Positions 23,990-36,900 of a DNA stretch of 64,000 bases are shown here, piece by piece (within the stretch, counting starts at the first letter, position 1; each line of letters starts with the position of its first letter). The DNA is from Mytilus trossulus (Eukaryota > Mollusca > Bivalvia > Mytilida > Mytilidae), in contig NC_086374.1 of NCBI RefSeq assembly GCF_036588685.1, positions 73,778,457-73,842,456 of the forward strand, written 5' to 3'. Position numbers and translations under genes: made by a program. The notes under the pieces are model-generated. The model was not told the DNA's origin, did not search any database, and saw only the letters and a program-made list of their open reading frames with translations.

Positions 23990-25625
23990 TTGTAAGGGTT
24001 CCGCGGAACCCAGTGTCTCGCCTACTTTTGCTGTAAACCGCAGGCTCAACAAAAATGAGAAAAAAAAATCAATAAAAATATTCCTCGTGATACTATCTTA
24101 TGATTGTAAGAAGCTTCTGTCCAAGTTTGGTAAATATCTAGGATAGTTGATTAATAAATCTAATAAATGTTTTGAAAACTTTAACTGCAGACTGTATGTA
24201 ATGTTAACTGGAAGAAAATCTAAGTCCATTTAAAAGTAAAATACAGAAAAAATGGAGTTATCTTTTTACAAAATTTACTTCTGGATACTATCTTATGATC
24301 ATAAATAAGCTTCTGTCCAAGTTTGGTACAAACCCAGGATAGTTTAAGAAAGTTATTAAAATTTTAAAAACTTTAACCACAGAGTGAATGTAAAGTTTCC
24401 CTGCAGAAAAACTAAGTCTATTTAAAAGTATAATACGGAAAAAATGGATTTATTTTTTTACAAAATTTACTTCTGGATACTATCTTATAAACATAAACAA
24501 ACTTCTGTCAAAGTTTGGTTGAAACCAAGGATAGTTTAAGAAAGATATTAAAAGTCTAAAAACTTTAACCACAGGGTGAATGTAATGTTTCCCCGCAGAA
24601 AAAACTTAAGTCCATTTATAAGTAAAATACTGAAAAAGTGGAATTTTATTTTTACAAAATTTACTTCTGGATACTATCTTATGATCATAAATAAGCTTCT
24701 GTCTAAGTTTGGTACAAACCCAGGATAGTTTAAGAAAGTTATTAAACTTTTAAAAACTTTAACCACAGAGTGAATGTAAAGTTTCCCTGCAGAAAAACTA
24801 AGTCTATTTAAAAGTATAATACGGAAAAAATGGATTTATTTTTTTACAAAATTTACTTCTGGATACTATCTTATGAACATAAACAAGCTTCTGTCAAAGT
24901 TTGGTTGAAACCAAGGATAGTTTAAGAAAGATATTAAAAGTCTAAAAACTTTATCCACAGAGTGAATGTAATGTTTCCCCGCAGAAAAAAACTAAGTCCA
25001 TTTATAAGTAAAATACGGAAAAAGTGGAATTTTATTTTTACAAAATTTAGTTCTAGATACTATCTAATGATCATAAACAAGCTTCTGTCCAAGTTTGGTA
25101 CAAACCCAGGATAGTTTAAGAAAGTTATTAAAATTTTAAAAACTTTAACCACAGAGTGAATGTAAAGTTTCCCTGCAGAAAAACTAAGTCTATTTAAAAG
25201 TATAATACGGAAAAAATGGATTTATTTTTTTACAAAATTTACTTCTGGATACTATCTTATGAACATAAACAAGCTTCTGTCAAAGTTTGGTTGAAACCAA
25301 GGATAGTTTAAGAAAGATATTAAAAGTCTAAAAACTTTATCCACAGAGTGAATGTAATGTTTCCCCGCAGAAAAAAACTAAGTCCATTCATAAGTAAAAT
25401 ACGGAAAAAGTGGAATTTTATTTTTACAAAATTTAGTTCTAGATACTATCTAATGATCATAAACAAGCTTCTGTCCAAGTTTGGTAGATATCCAGTGTAG
25501 TTTAAGAAAGTTATTAAAATTTCAAAAAACTTTAACCACAGAGTGAATATTTGTTGACGCCGACGACGACGGAATGTAGGATCGCTTAGTCTCGCTTTTA
25601 CGACTTAAGTCGAAGGCTTGACAAA
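23990..25625 (+). repeat. Satellite-bearing repeat: eight ~192 bp units in dimers
   Basis: Opens with GGTTCCGCGGAACCCAGTGT, CTCGCCTAC and closes with GACGCCGACGACGACGGAAT, GTAGGATCGCTTAGTCTCGC. Between 24085 and 25555 a unit of about 192 bp recurs about eight times, marked by TTCTGGATACTATCTTATGA, AAGCTTCTGTC, CCAGGATAGTTTAAGAAAG and CCACAGAGTGAATGTAA. Alternate units differ consistently (TTTGGTACAAACCCAGG versus TTTGGTTGAAACCAAGG), so the real period is a dimer of about 385 bp. No coding capacity. Confidence 0.85.
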
Positions 25626-25874
25626 AACCAACCTATTATTTCATTTTCGCAACACACCAAATGAGTAGTATTACATTGTGGCAGATGACCGAAGGACAGA
25701 CGCTAAAGAACTACGGGTACGGTCTAGGAAAAAGTCTGGAGATGTAACTTGTATGCCTTCTACCACCTCCCCGTGGTGAGCAGGGGACAACAGTTACATA
25801 CATGTTATGATTGACAATTCATTACATTTGTACAAGTGGTTAACGGAAGAGGTCTATAATGAAAAATGAAAAAA

Positions 25875-26255
25875 AACATATTTTGGATGGAGAGCCTCTC
25901 ATTGGCACTCATACCATTTACCTGTAAAAGAAATGGTGCAAATGAAAAAGAAATGGCGCAAATGAAAGAAAAAATCGGTTCAAATGAAATGCAAATCAGC
26001 AAAAAAATGCAAAACGCTGCACTGATAATAGAAAATTCTAGTGCGAGTAGGGCATCTGTGCACTATGGACACATTCTTGTTTTTAAAAGAAATACATCAT
26101 TTATTCAGTTAAAAACAAAACAAAAAAAACAAGAAGGAAGTTTCAGTAACTCAACATTTCATTATTTAAGACATGCTAGAATACTTAATGGAAATAAAAA
26201 TATGAAGGAGATGTGGTGCAAATAAAATATTTATGATTTTCAATGAGACAACTAT
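25875..26255. repeat. Two fragments of mussel-type repeat around a GGGGCATT-family end
   Basis: GGATGGAGAGCCTCTCATTG at 25888 is the complement-oriented head. GTGCGAGTAGGGCATCTGTG at 26042 is the 3' end of the GGGGCATTATG family. AGGAGATGTGGTGC and TTTTCAATGAGACAAC at 26205-26245 form another forward fragment. Together they cover this stretch; the two ORFs here are not genes. Confidence 0.6.
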
Positions 26256-27001
26256 GCGCTATAAGTAAAAAGATAACCCTATGAACATCAACAATGAGTA
26301 TAACCCTAACAGTAAGTAACCTTTGAAAGGCAACAGATGATTCATAACCAATCTTTGCTTAGTTACAAATTAATTAACATAGGTTGTGTAGTCTAAAATC
26401 AGAGCAGTTAGTTTGGATCCACCCCCCACACACAAAATAAAAACCCATACCAAGCCAAATCAACCAAACAAAAACAAAAAACATAAGGTTTCAACTCCCC
26501 CATTGTGCAAAGTTTCAACAGTGTAATGATAATGATGATGATGTGCAGGACCATGTTACTTTGATATGAATATAAATCCTTTTTAGGAAGACACTGATGT
26601 CTAATCCTATTGTCAATGTTTTTGGACAATAAAATATGTTTAAACTACTGATGTCTACCTGGACACATTATTTTGACACTTGACTCTTTGATCTAACATC
26701 TCAATGCACCAGACACACACACATATTGAAGTTCCTATTTGAGATATATCCCTGAAGTGCACTAGGTCTCCAAGGGTAACAACTACTTTTGTGTTTAATC
26801 TTATGTATAGTTGTACTTGTATTAAAATATAACTTTTTATGAGATTACTGTTATCATCAAGCAAAATTATGAGAAATAGGACCTACTGAATTTCAGATGG
26901 GATTTCATATTCGTATTCTGTTGAATTGGTCTTATATTTACAGGTTCAATGATCTGCAAAGTAACCTAACTTTTTTTAAAATTGAAAATGTACTTTTAAA
27001 C

Positions 27002-27027
27002 AAGTAAGTAAGTAAGTAAGTAAGTAA
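27002..27027 (-). repeat. (ACTT)n LINE tail microsatellite
   Basis: Six AAGT units on the plus strand, directly after the AATAAA-like word of the LINE 3' UTR on the minus strand. It marks the 3' boundary of the LINE. Confidence 0.85.
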
Positions 27028-27827
27028 AACTTTATTTGGATTCGGCATATTGACAAACAATACAAACATAAGCTCTAATGAGCTTTTCACCGAATATAAA
27101 AAACATATGCAATAACAAATAAAACAAGGCATGCAGCATGCAATAAATAATAAGTAGCAGCACCAAAAATTAACTCTAAGCAAATAGCATATACATGTAT
27201 CTTGCAAAATACCAAAACATATATAAGAAGCACTAAAAAATTTAAAAATTTTCTGTTTAAAAAAATTATTTTTAAATAATTTATGATTTATAAAGTAAAA
27301 ATTTCAAATATTTCAAATTTTAAAAGGTAAAAAACAAAATTTCAGTTGCAACGCAGGCTGTTAATGCAACATTAAAAGCATAAATATTGTAACACAAAGT
27401 TATCTACAGGCAGATCAAAAACATTCTGTTCCACGCCAGGACTGTACAAGACTCTTAAAATGTGAGAAACTGTTAACAGTCCTGAAGTGGTCAGGTAAGC
27501 TATTCCATAAAGTAGCAGCAGCAAAACTAAAAGATTTTTTTCCATATGAGGTAGTTCTTACCTGTGGTACATCCAAAATATTGCTGTATCTAAAAGAATA
27601 TTTAGTGTGTTTAATTTTTATTAAATTTTGTAAACATACAGGAGCCAAATTAATTAAAATTTTATAAGTCTCAAGTGCCATTGTCCTGATGCGTCTTACT
27701 TGTAGGGTTGGAACCTTTGCGTTCTCAAGAAGAGTTTCAGAGGATGATAAATAGTTGTCATATACAAATCGTAATGCTCTCTCTTGTATTTTTTCAAATT
27801 TTTTAGAATTTTTCTCTGTACCAAAAT

Positions 27828-30379
27828 GGTGACATCCCATTAGTCCGACAACCATTATTCCGACAGCCCATTACTCCGACAGCCCACTATTCCGACAGCC
27901 CATTACTCCGACAGCCCATTATTCCGACAACCCATTACTCCGACAGCCCGTTATTCCGACAAATTGATGCGTTTTTCTTATGTGTATGGGTAATTTTTCT
28001 CTAAAAAGACCAACTCCGTTCTCTTTGATATTTGTGGTTGTCCGTTTTGATTACAATTATTCTTTCCATGCGGGATATTTGTCTCAGTATATTGGAGTTG
28101 ATACTCATGCATGCCTATAGCAACTGCTCAGTCCTTACCCTCGTCCCACTTTCGTTTTACTTGTCTAGGTACTTTATTTATCTTTATATTTCGTTGTTTG
28201 TGTGTCCAATATCAGTCTGTGCTGTTCTAGGTCGGGGTTTTTTTTTGCATATGTGTCTTGATCTACCTTCTTTCAGTAGATCTTCGGTTCCCCCTTTAGG
28301 GGAGTGAGGTTTCTCCACTGTTAACTACATAAATAAATATATCGGAGTTGTATAACATTTCCCGCCCTTTTTGGTCGCAACACTTTCTAACCCTTGTGTC
28401 ACTCATCTGAGTTTTATTTAAATTGATTTTGTCACAGATATAAGGGACTAATGTGGCGTCAGTCAAAATGAGAAAATCAGAGACACATTATACACACCCA
28501 GATCCTAAAAAATAAGATGACAAATAGGACGAAACATTTGCTCAGAAAATATGAGCAATTCCAATTATGAATACGGTATCATGTTCGGGAATGTGAATCC
28601 ACGAAATACGGAGACAGTACACAGCACTTCCAATAGCGATCGATCAGACATAGTCTGAGTGATGAAACTTTATATATTTGTAGGGATACCGATTTTATGT
28701 CCTGAGCTTATTTTAAAATCTAGAAAAATATGTCTCTTTTATTATGGTTAGTGGAGAAGCAGAAATGATGATTTACAACACAACTTATTACGAAAAACAA
28801 ATATGACGGACATGAATATTTCGGCAACTTCTACTTAAATATTCATAAGGAAAAGTGCATGTATCGGTTCAGTGACTGTATATGTTATAGAAATATACAG
28901 TCAACACATTTTGACTGCTCAAATAGAACGAGTGCAGTATAAAGCCAATAACAAACTAGTAAATAATCTAAGACAATGTGTGACATTCTTGTCCCGCTTG
29001 TGTTTTTGTCAAATTGTCTTATTTTAAAAACTTAGTACATTATGTGTTTTTTTGGAAACTTGACACTTATTTTTCATTTAACGATTGTTTTCAAGAAGAA
29101 AAACATATTTAGATATCATTTATTTTAAGAAAGGTAGTTCTTATGTTAATTCAGAATCGGTGCTCTTCCATTACATTAAGAATTGAAATTGCTAGATAAT
29201 CAAAAAATCTTATTGCTGATAAAGTTGAGGATAAGCGTCATTTTTCAATCAAATGCTCACTTCATAATAATTTGAGGGAGGAACTCTTTCACCATATTTC
29301 TAGCACGTAAGAATTTTAAAAAGTTAGATAAATATGATAAATTTTCGATGAAAAACACAGGAAAACTTTACTATTATGGGGTGAAAATGATGAATTCATT
29401 GTAAGTTCTTTTGAATTATGTAGTACATGTCTTGATACTGACTGTTATTTGATATCAATATGTTAGTTGATTTTTCTATTTTCCTTGGCTCCGATTGTGA
29501 CTGAGGCTTATAGTGCTATAAAGATAATTATATCATATTAGCATTGTAATGTCTTAATGTTGGCCCAATCAAGTTGACCAAATTAGACCGCCGCTTCGAA
29601 AAAGGTGGGGTTATACTGTTTTACCATTGTCTGTCCATCCGTCCGTCCATCTGTCTGTTCGTTCGTACTTCAGTTCGTCCGTCCGTCCCATAAATATATT
29701 CGTTGCATCTTTTTCATGAACTACATTACAAGGATTTCTGAAAGGTCTATTGAAGTCGGCTATATCGTGTGATGCGTTTTCAAATTCATTACTCATTACA
29801 TGACAGCCAAGTTGAAAATTTTCGTCACATTTTTCTCCTGAACTACAATACAATGATTTCTGAAATTTGGTTTCAATGTTTATATAAGTCAGTTAAACTG
29901 AGTGATGGTTTTTCGGATTCACAACTCAAAATCTTCCTGTCTACCGAAATGTTTGGGCGGGATTTCATCAGTAGCTCGTACCATCAATGGTTGTTCTTGA
30001 TTTATATGCTCTTTAAAGATCCTTTAATTTGGAAAATGAAACATTCTTTTCTTTTATATTCTATATACATATTTCGAATTGAGTATGTAGACAGTATTCG
30101 AACTACCTTAGCCTTATGTTATATATACGTCATAATACGGAGTTATTTCTTAAAATATGTTATTACATATCTAAACGTAATAATACAGACAGACAAATTT
30201 AATTTTACCCTGATACCCTGATACTTGACTTGATACATTGTAAGTGTCGGACTTATGGGTTGTCGGAGTATTGGGCTGTCGAAGCAATGGGTTGTCGGAC
30301 TAGTGGGTTGTCGGACTAGTGGGTTGTCGGACCAATGGGCTCTCGGACTAATGGGCTGTCGGAATAATGGCGTGTAACC
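27828..30379. mobile_element. 2.55 kb nonautonomous element with 8 x 16 bp terminal inverted repeat arrays
   Basis: Inserted into the LINE above. The left end GGTGACATCCCATTAGTCCG faces the right end, whose complement is GGTTACACGCCATTATTCCG. Next to each end is an array of eight 16-bp units, consensus CCCATTACTCCGACAG (27837-27965) and its complement (30246-30372). Flanks ACCAAAAT (left) and ACAAAAAT (right) suggest an 8 bp target duplication with change. The interior has short AT-rich ORFs only, and a GTCC-rich stretch at 29625-29690. No transposase. The 8 bp duplication would fit hAT-like or P-like integration, but the ends do not name a family. Confidence 0.8.
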
Positions 30380-32409
30380 ACAAAAATGCCAAGCCAAAGG
30401 GCAAAAATTAAAATTACTCAAAATAAAAGTATGAAAAATTGTAAGTTTATTTAATCTGTTTAAAAATGATCCAATTCTCTTGAGAACATTCAGCTGTTTA
30501 GTTGGTAATCAATATCAATTCCAAGTAACTTTACTGTTTCTTCACATGATAAAATATTTTGCTGAATTTGTATAGATGGATTTTTTGCAAAGGTTCTTTT
30601 CCCTACAGCAATAACTTGGAATTTATCAGGATTTGCCTGCATCTTATTTTCTTTAACCCAATCAATAAGCACTTTAGACTCAGATTCTAATGTTGATATG
30701 AGCCGGATGGTCATAATCCGGACTACTAAAAGACAGAGTATTGTCGTCCGCATAATTATATAATGTACCATGTTTAACAAAAGAAAAAATATCATTTATG
30801 AAGATATTAAATAAAAGGGGCCCCAATATAGAACCTTGGGGTACCCCTTTTTGGATGTCAGCCCAGCTACTCAGAACACTGTTTACTTTAATTTGCTGTT
30901 TTCTATCAGAAAGATATGATTTTAATAAAGATACTGAATGTGGAGAAACACAATATGCTAGTAATTTATATAGTAAAATTTAAGTAAGCAGTCAAAAGCT
31001 TTTGATAAATCCATAAGAACTGCAGCTATATATAAGTTTTTGTCTAAAGCTTTACGCCAGTCTTCCAGTAATCTTAGCAACGAAGTCTGACATCCATGTC
31101 CTCTACGGAAAGCACTTAAATAAGGGTTAAAAAATGGAATCAAAGAAATCGTATAACTGTATTTCAAATATTTTTTCGTAAAATTTTGAAAAAATAGGTA
31201 ACACACTGACTGGTCTGTAATTTGATTTAAGTAGTGGATCACTCTTTTTATGTAAGGGTGTAACTTGGGCTTCTTTAAGTTTGTCTGGAAATATGCCCGT
31301 GTCCACAGTCAAATTTATAAGACTGGTTAGCTGAGGTGCAACGATAGATTTACTAGCTTTAACTATTTTTGCTGGTACCCATCTGCTCCAGTTGCTTTTT
31401 TGACATTAACTTTATTTATGATTTTTTCCACTTTTTCTGATGTCACTTTTTGAAATTTAAAAGTTGCATCTGTTTTCAAGTGATTTTGTTCATGTATGGC
31501 ATTTATGCTATGATTGTTTAATGGATCATATATAACATCATGTCCTATCTTCTCAGCGACAGTAGCAAAAAAATTATTAAAAATATCTGATACATCTTTT
31601 GAATTATTTATAATTTTGTTTTCTTCAAATAAAATAGTCTTTTGCCCTTGGGATTTGCATTTTTTTTTAAAAGAAAGGTTTGACAGTATCCCAAAAATCA
31701 GCACTTTTTGATCCTCCAGAAGAGCGTTCTAAAAAATATATTTTCATAGATTTCTTTTTAACTTATTTACCAAATTTCTTTGCTGTCTGAATTTTTCCCA
31801 AGTATGATTATTTCTTTTTTTGGTGTACTGAGAAAATAGCATGTGTTTTTCTGTATATGGCTTTTCTTAATTCTCCATTCATACATGGAAGAGGACTTTT
31901 TCTGAGATAAAATTATGGCAGTCACTAATACCAGTTGGAAAATTTAAGGTTTTAAAACAGGATGACTTTTTGTTCGTCAAAATGACGTCAACTAAAGATG
32001 GTCTACAATCTTTTTTAAAACAAGTTGGTTCTTTCACTAATTGATCTAAATAAAAAATATCACAGATATCACTTAAAGCTAGGTTGACATTTGTCAGAAA
32101 TTAACATGTCAAAATTCAAATCACCAAGTACAATATAAATATCATATTTTACAGTTATTTTATCCAAGTTCTTTGAAAAAGATTCTGAGAAAGTATTTTC
32201 CGTCATTGAAGGGGGTTTGTACATTCCCATTATCAACCATTTCTTATCATTGATGTACACCTCGTGTGATATATTTTCTATTGTCTCACATTCTAAGTTG
32301 ATCTTTCTGCTGGACGGAATATCTGATGATATGATGGAAAGGATACCACCACCGCTGGCATTTCATATTCGTTTTCAAATATGTTTTCCAAACATCTTCA
32401 TTACATTTT

Positions 32410-33890
32410 TCCCATATCATCATGATATAATCATCCGACTGAATTTTTGCCTCGAAGTATTTAAAGAAATTTCACAGCGTATTGCGTCAGTTTTATCCGG
32501 ATATTGTAACCGAGTTTGTGTGAATGTTTACACACGCCTACATCTGGTACTTCACCTAGGAAAATTAGCTGGAGCGAAGGGAGAAAACCTTAAAGTAAAA
32601 CCAGTGTAAAGTTTGTAAATAGCTGACTGCTGTAATATTAATATTAAGGTATATAATCTTTTGAAAGCTTCGTATTGAAATCTTACATATTTACTGTTGC
32701 ATAAAATACACGAGACCATGCTTTAAGAAATACAGAACCGATATAGACACCAGAACAGCTGAAATTTAGTGAAAAATACACGTGCCCATCTGATTTGAAA
32801 CATGATATGCTTTCGTATGTTATATGAATTCGTATGATGCGTGCTTTTCAATGGAAATTGTGACATTAAAATTTGCTCTTTATAGCTAGAAAACCAATAA
32901 TCAGGTTGGACCACCTAACAGAGGTATTCCCCTTTACCCAAAAATACTGGTTTCTATACCCATGGGAAGGTCGATACATATTACTTCCTATGAATAAAAC
33001 AAGTGCCAGTACCTTAATCCTCTTGTTGTCTGAGAAACACTTGTCCACAACGACTGTGCCAGAGGGACACATATGTCCATGTCTTAATTTATGCAACCTT
33101 AATATCCTCATTGCTGTTGTCTATCAAATAAAAAGGGGGAAAAAGGGGGGGGGGTCAGAAGAGATCTGATTCCAAAAATCCTCAGCTTAAAAACATGAAA
33201 TCCTTAGTTCCTTAATTTAAAGAAATTAAAATCCTGACATCTCTAAATTCAACATGATAAAATGAGGAATTCCTTGATCCTCATGTCCGGAAAAAGGTTC
33301 TGCCCCCCTCATTATAGTATATTATAATTTTCTTCAATGGGTTCAAAATGTAATGATCATTATGGCGTGATGTCAACATTTTTGGGCCTCTGAAGTCACA
33401 GACGTTGAGCTGTCATATTTTCTGCATATGTTATGCAGCCTTAAAAAACTTGATGCAAGAGAGTTAAATTAGGACTGTCCCTTAGACGGGTTTATTTGGC
33501 TGTTAACAGCTGTGATAAGGAAAAAGTAAAACTTATTAGATTTTAACATTCAAAGGAGAAACTTCATTTCCATGATTACATTTAGATCTGTGCTTAAGTG
33601 AAATACATGTACAGTCAGATATATTCCTCCCATTTATGTTTGAATGACCTTTTTAAAAATACTAAACTGACTAAAATTAAACCAATAATTTTAACCAGTA
33701 TGAAACAACAATTTGATCAGAAGGAATACCCTATTACATTTTGTTACTGTACTGTATATGTTGATTTGTCATTTGTATATTTAGCTGGTTACAGACTGAC
33801 TTTTAATATTGGATTAACAGACATTATTTATAGTGACCACACCTGAAATTTTTATTTATATGATATTATAAATATTAACTCCTTTTTTAG
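32410..33890. other. Upstream region of CMTR2
   Basis: No further gene recognised. CMTR2 coding exon 1 is preceded by a good acceptor (CCTTTTTTAG ending at 33890), so at least one noncoding exon and the promoter should lie here. I cannot place them. A GC-richer patch at about 32480-32600 is a candidate. A poly-G run at 33146-33155 and mixed AT-rich sequence fill the rest. Confidence 0.35.
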
Positions 33891-33903
33891 AATAATGTAA
33901 TAA

Positions 33904-36900
33904 ATGGCTGGACGGAGGAAAAGAAAATTTTCAAATACAGCAGCTGAGCTACAGTTAGATCCAATTCTTCGTCAAAAAGTACAGAATGTTTTTGAAAAGA
34001 AATTCACATATTCCAAACCCCAAGATGGCATTTGGAAGGTGCCAGAAAATTTTACCAAACATAAAGATGATTGGGAAATTAAAGAGTTAATGACCTTGAA
34101 ATCAGATTTAAATAGTCTAAAAGACAAACTGAGTGATAAAGACATTGTAAAATGGCATCAGCACACAACATTTATGAATCTTGCTGGGAATGTAAATTCA
34201 GAACTACGTCAGACTGTACGTCCAGAACTTTGCACACAAGCATGGTGTAAATTCTATGAAATGGTATCAGCTTATGACCTAGTTGACCTTAAAAATGATA
34301 ATTTTAATTCTGTTCATCTGTGTGAAGCACCAGGAGCGTTTATAACAAGCCTAAATCATTATCTTGTTTCTTCTGGTAAGAATTATAAATACTGAAATTA
34401 TTAACTAAAGCTACAACACTACCATGACTACATGGAAATGTGACAATTCTTTCAAATGCAGACAAAATCAAATTGATCTTGTTAAGGTATATAGTTTGAT
34501 CAATTGGATGTTAGTTTGATCAATTGGATGTTGCAAATAACGGAATAATCATTAATTTTATCTACTCATAATCATGCATCATGCCCATTGTAATTGTACT
34601 GATTAAATTAAAGGTACCAAATTTCTTACTGGTATCCTGTGTTTGATCCTCATTAGAATCATACCTTACTTAACATCAGCTAAGTCTTCTGAAGCAAAAC
34701 AAAATTTAAATATATACATGTACCAAAGATTGGCAAAGAATCATTATGAACATCCTACATGTCCTACAGTGTGAACCCTTTTCAAAAATGTTGCAGCTTG
34801 AATAAGGTAAAATTTCATATCGAGTTAAAATGTTACTACAGTACATTTACAGTCAATGTATGCCCATTGAAATGAACATACACACAAAGAATGAGGTATG
34901 CTACATGTAGCTATAGCTAACATTTACAAACTGCCTGAATTGGGTTAGAGAGATATTAATAGAATGTATGTATTAAAAACAAACAATTCCTGATATTGGT
35001 TATAAGTAACCTTTGTCTCTACAGATTACAGTGGTACATGGAACTGGATGGGTACGACACTCAATCCATATTACGAAGGTAACAACCCTAGTCAAATGAT
35101 TGATGATGATAGATTTGTACGTGGTAGCTATGATAACTGGGACTTTGGTGTAGATAATACTGGTAACCTCATGTCCTGGCAGAATATACAACAAATTAAA
35201 GAAAAGGTTGCAGTTATGGGACCTGTTACACTGGTATGTATGATAATGATAGTATATGTAATGTAACAGATAGTGCAAATACATGTATTAAGATTTTTCT
35301 TGTCATAACACACTGAGGATGTACTTGTCAGAATTAATCAAACGAAAGACCGACAGTAGTGTCTAGCATGTCAAAAATCTGGCTCAGCTTTCAGTTTAGC
35401 ACAAAGCTTGGAAAGATATTGATCTTACATAAACATATTCTTGTCCTGAATAATTTGTTGCTGGATATAAAAAAGAAGATGTCAGGTATGATTGCCAATG
35501 AGACAACTCTCAATAAGAGACCAAATGACACAGAAATTAACAACTATTATATAGGTCACTGTTCGGCCTTCGACAATTAGCCAAGCCCATACCACATAGT
35601 CAGCTATTAACATGATAAAGGCCTGGATGTTTAGCACCAAAATATTATACATCATATTTGTTTTTATGCCCCACTTATGCCCCACCTACGACAGTAGAGG
35701 GGCATTATGTTTTCTGGTCTGTGCGTCCGTCTGTCCCTCCGTTTGTTGGAAAGTCTGTTGGTTCGTCCGTCTGTCCCACTTCCGGTTAAATTTTTTGGTC
35801 AAGGTAGTTTTTGATGAAGCTGAAGTCCAATCAACTTCAAACTTAGTATACATGTTCCTTATGATATAATATTTCTAATTTTATAGCCAAATTAAACTTT
35901 TGATCCCAATTTCAGGGTCCACTAAACATAGAAAATGAAAGTGTGAGTTTCAGGTTAAAGTTTTTGGTCTAAACAATAGACAAGATTGATGGTAACTCTT
36001 TTTTTTTTTAAAATGAACAAATTTGTTCAAAACAATATAAGGTTTCCACATATAATCTGTATTTTACTGATTTATAGGTTACAGCTGATGGCAGTATTGA
36101 TTGTCAAAATAATCCAGCAGAACAGGAGAAGGTCGTCTCAAAGTTACACTACTGTGAGGTTTTGTCATCCATTTTGATATTGTCCCCTGGAGGAAATATG
36201 GTGTTGAAGAAGTTTACAATGCTTGAATGTGATACCATTTGTTTGTTGTATCTTTTGAACTGTTTGTTTACAGAGGTAGGTGAAATGAATTATTAAAGAA
36301 AAAAGACATGAATAATTCCATACATGCAGTGAATGTTTAACTGATAAGATAAGATAAGATAAGATAAGATAATTTTTATTAACCAATCATGGTGCCCAAA
36401 ATTTGAGCTATACAATCAAATGAATGAATTACAAAATAAAGCACAGAAAATGATTAGAATGATTAAAGTACATTTAGACAACAAAAAAAAAACACAAAAA
36501 AAAAAAACACAAAAAAAACACACAAAAAAAACAAAAAAACACATGAATACACATTTACACTAATTAACCTGATATAAACCAAGTTATTGACAAAACATAT
36601 TGATCATGTCCTAGCACACATGTTCTCAAACAAGGCATTGGAATACAATAAAAACAAAAACTTGACATTTTCCTTTTCTTAGATAAAAAACCAAACAAAA
36701 CAATGAAATAAAAATATTTATTCAAAGATTAAAGCATAACACATGTGTATCTTATTTGCTCAACACAATGAATTGGCACAATTTTTTTTAGATAATAGTA
36801 ACCTGTCCTCCATCACTATGTCATACTTTTGGAAAAAACATAAAAAGTAGGGATTTATACATCCTGGAGAACAACAAAAGAACTTTAAAAATTTTGTCTC

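Larger units (their letters stand above)
27002..32400 (-). mobile_element. CR1-like LINE with (ACTT)n tail, split by a 2.55 kb insertion
   Basis: On the minus strand: endonuclease remains at about 32400-32069 (LIMGMYKPPSMTENTFSES; IVLGDLNFDM). Then reverse transcriptase in broken frames: KKATGADG at about 31380, HKKSDPLLKSNYRPVSVLP at 31260, MDLSKAFDCL at 31000 and NYADDNTLSF near 30750, where the YADD box is intact. CPLAWHFCG at about 30400 is the last piece before the insertion at 27828-30379. The coding part resumes at 27820 with KNSKKFEKIQERALRFVY and TLWNSLPDHFR. A 3' UTR follows, ending in AAATAAAGTTTT and (ACTT)n at 27025-27002. Frameshifts show it is dead. Clade inferred from the tail and the domain order. 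Confidence 0.85.

Noticed and set aside
33598-33846. 82-residue ORF just upstream of CMTR2
   Set aside because: Separated from the CMTR2 start by stops and an acceptor site, no domain, and no donor that would join it in frame.
34183-34194. Apparent loss of a catalytic lysine in CMTR2 (AGN where I recalled AGK)
   Set aside because: Counting from D231 and K271 (40 residues apart, as in human D235 and K275) places the catalytic lysine in AWCKF, which is K116 here and intact. The AGN position is not the catalytic one.
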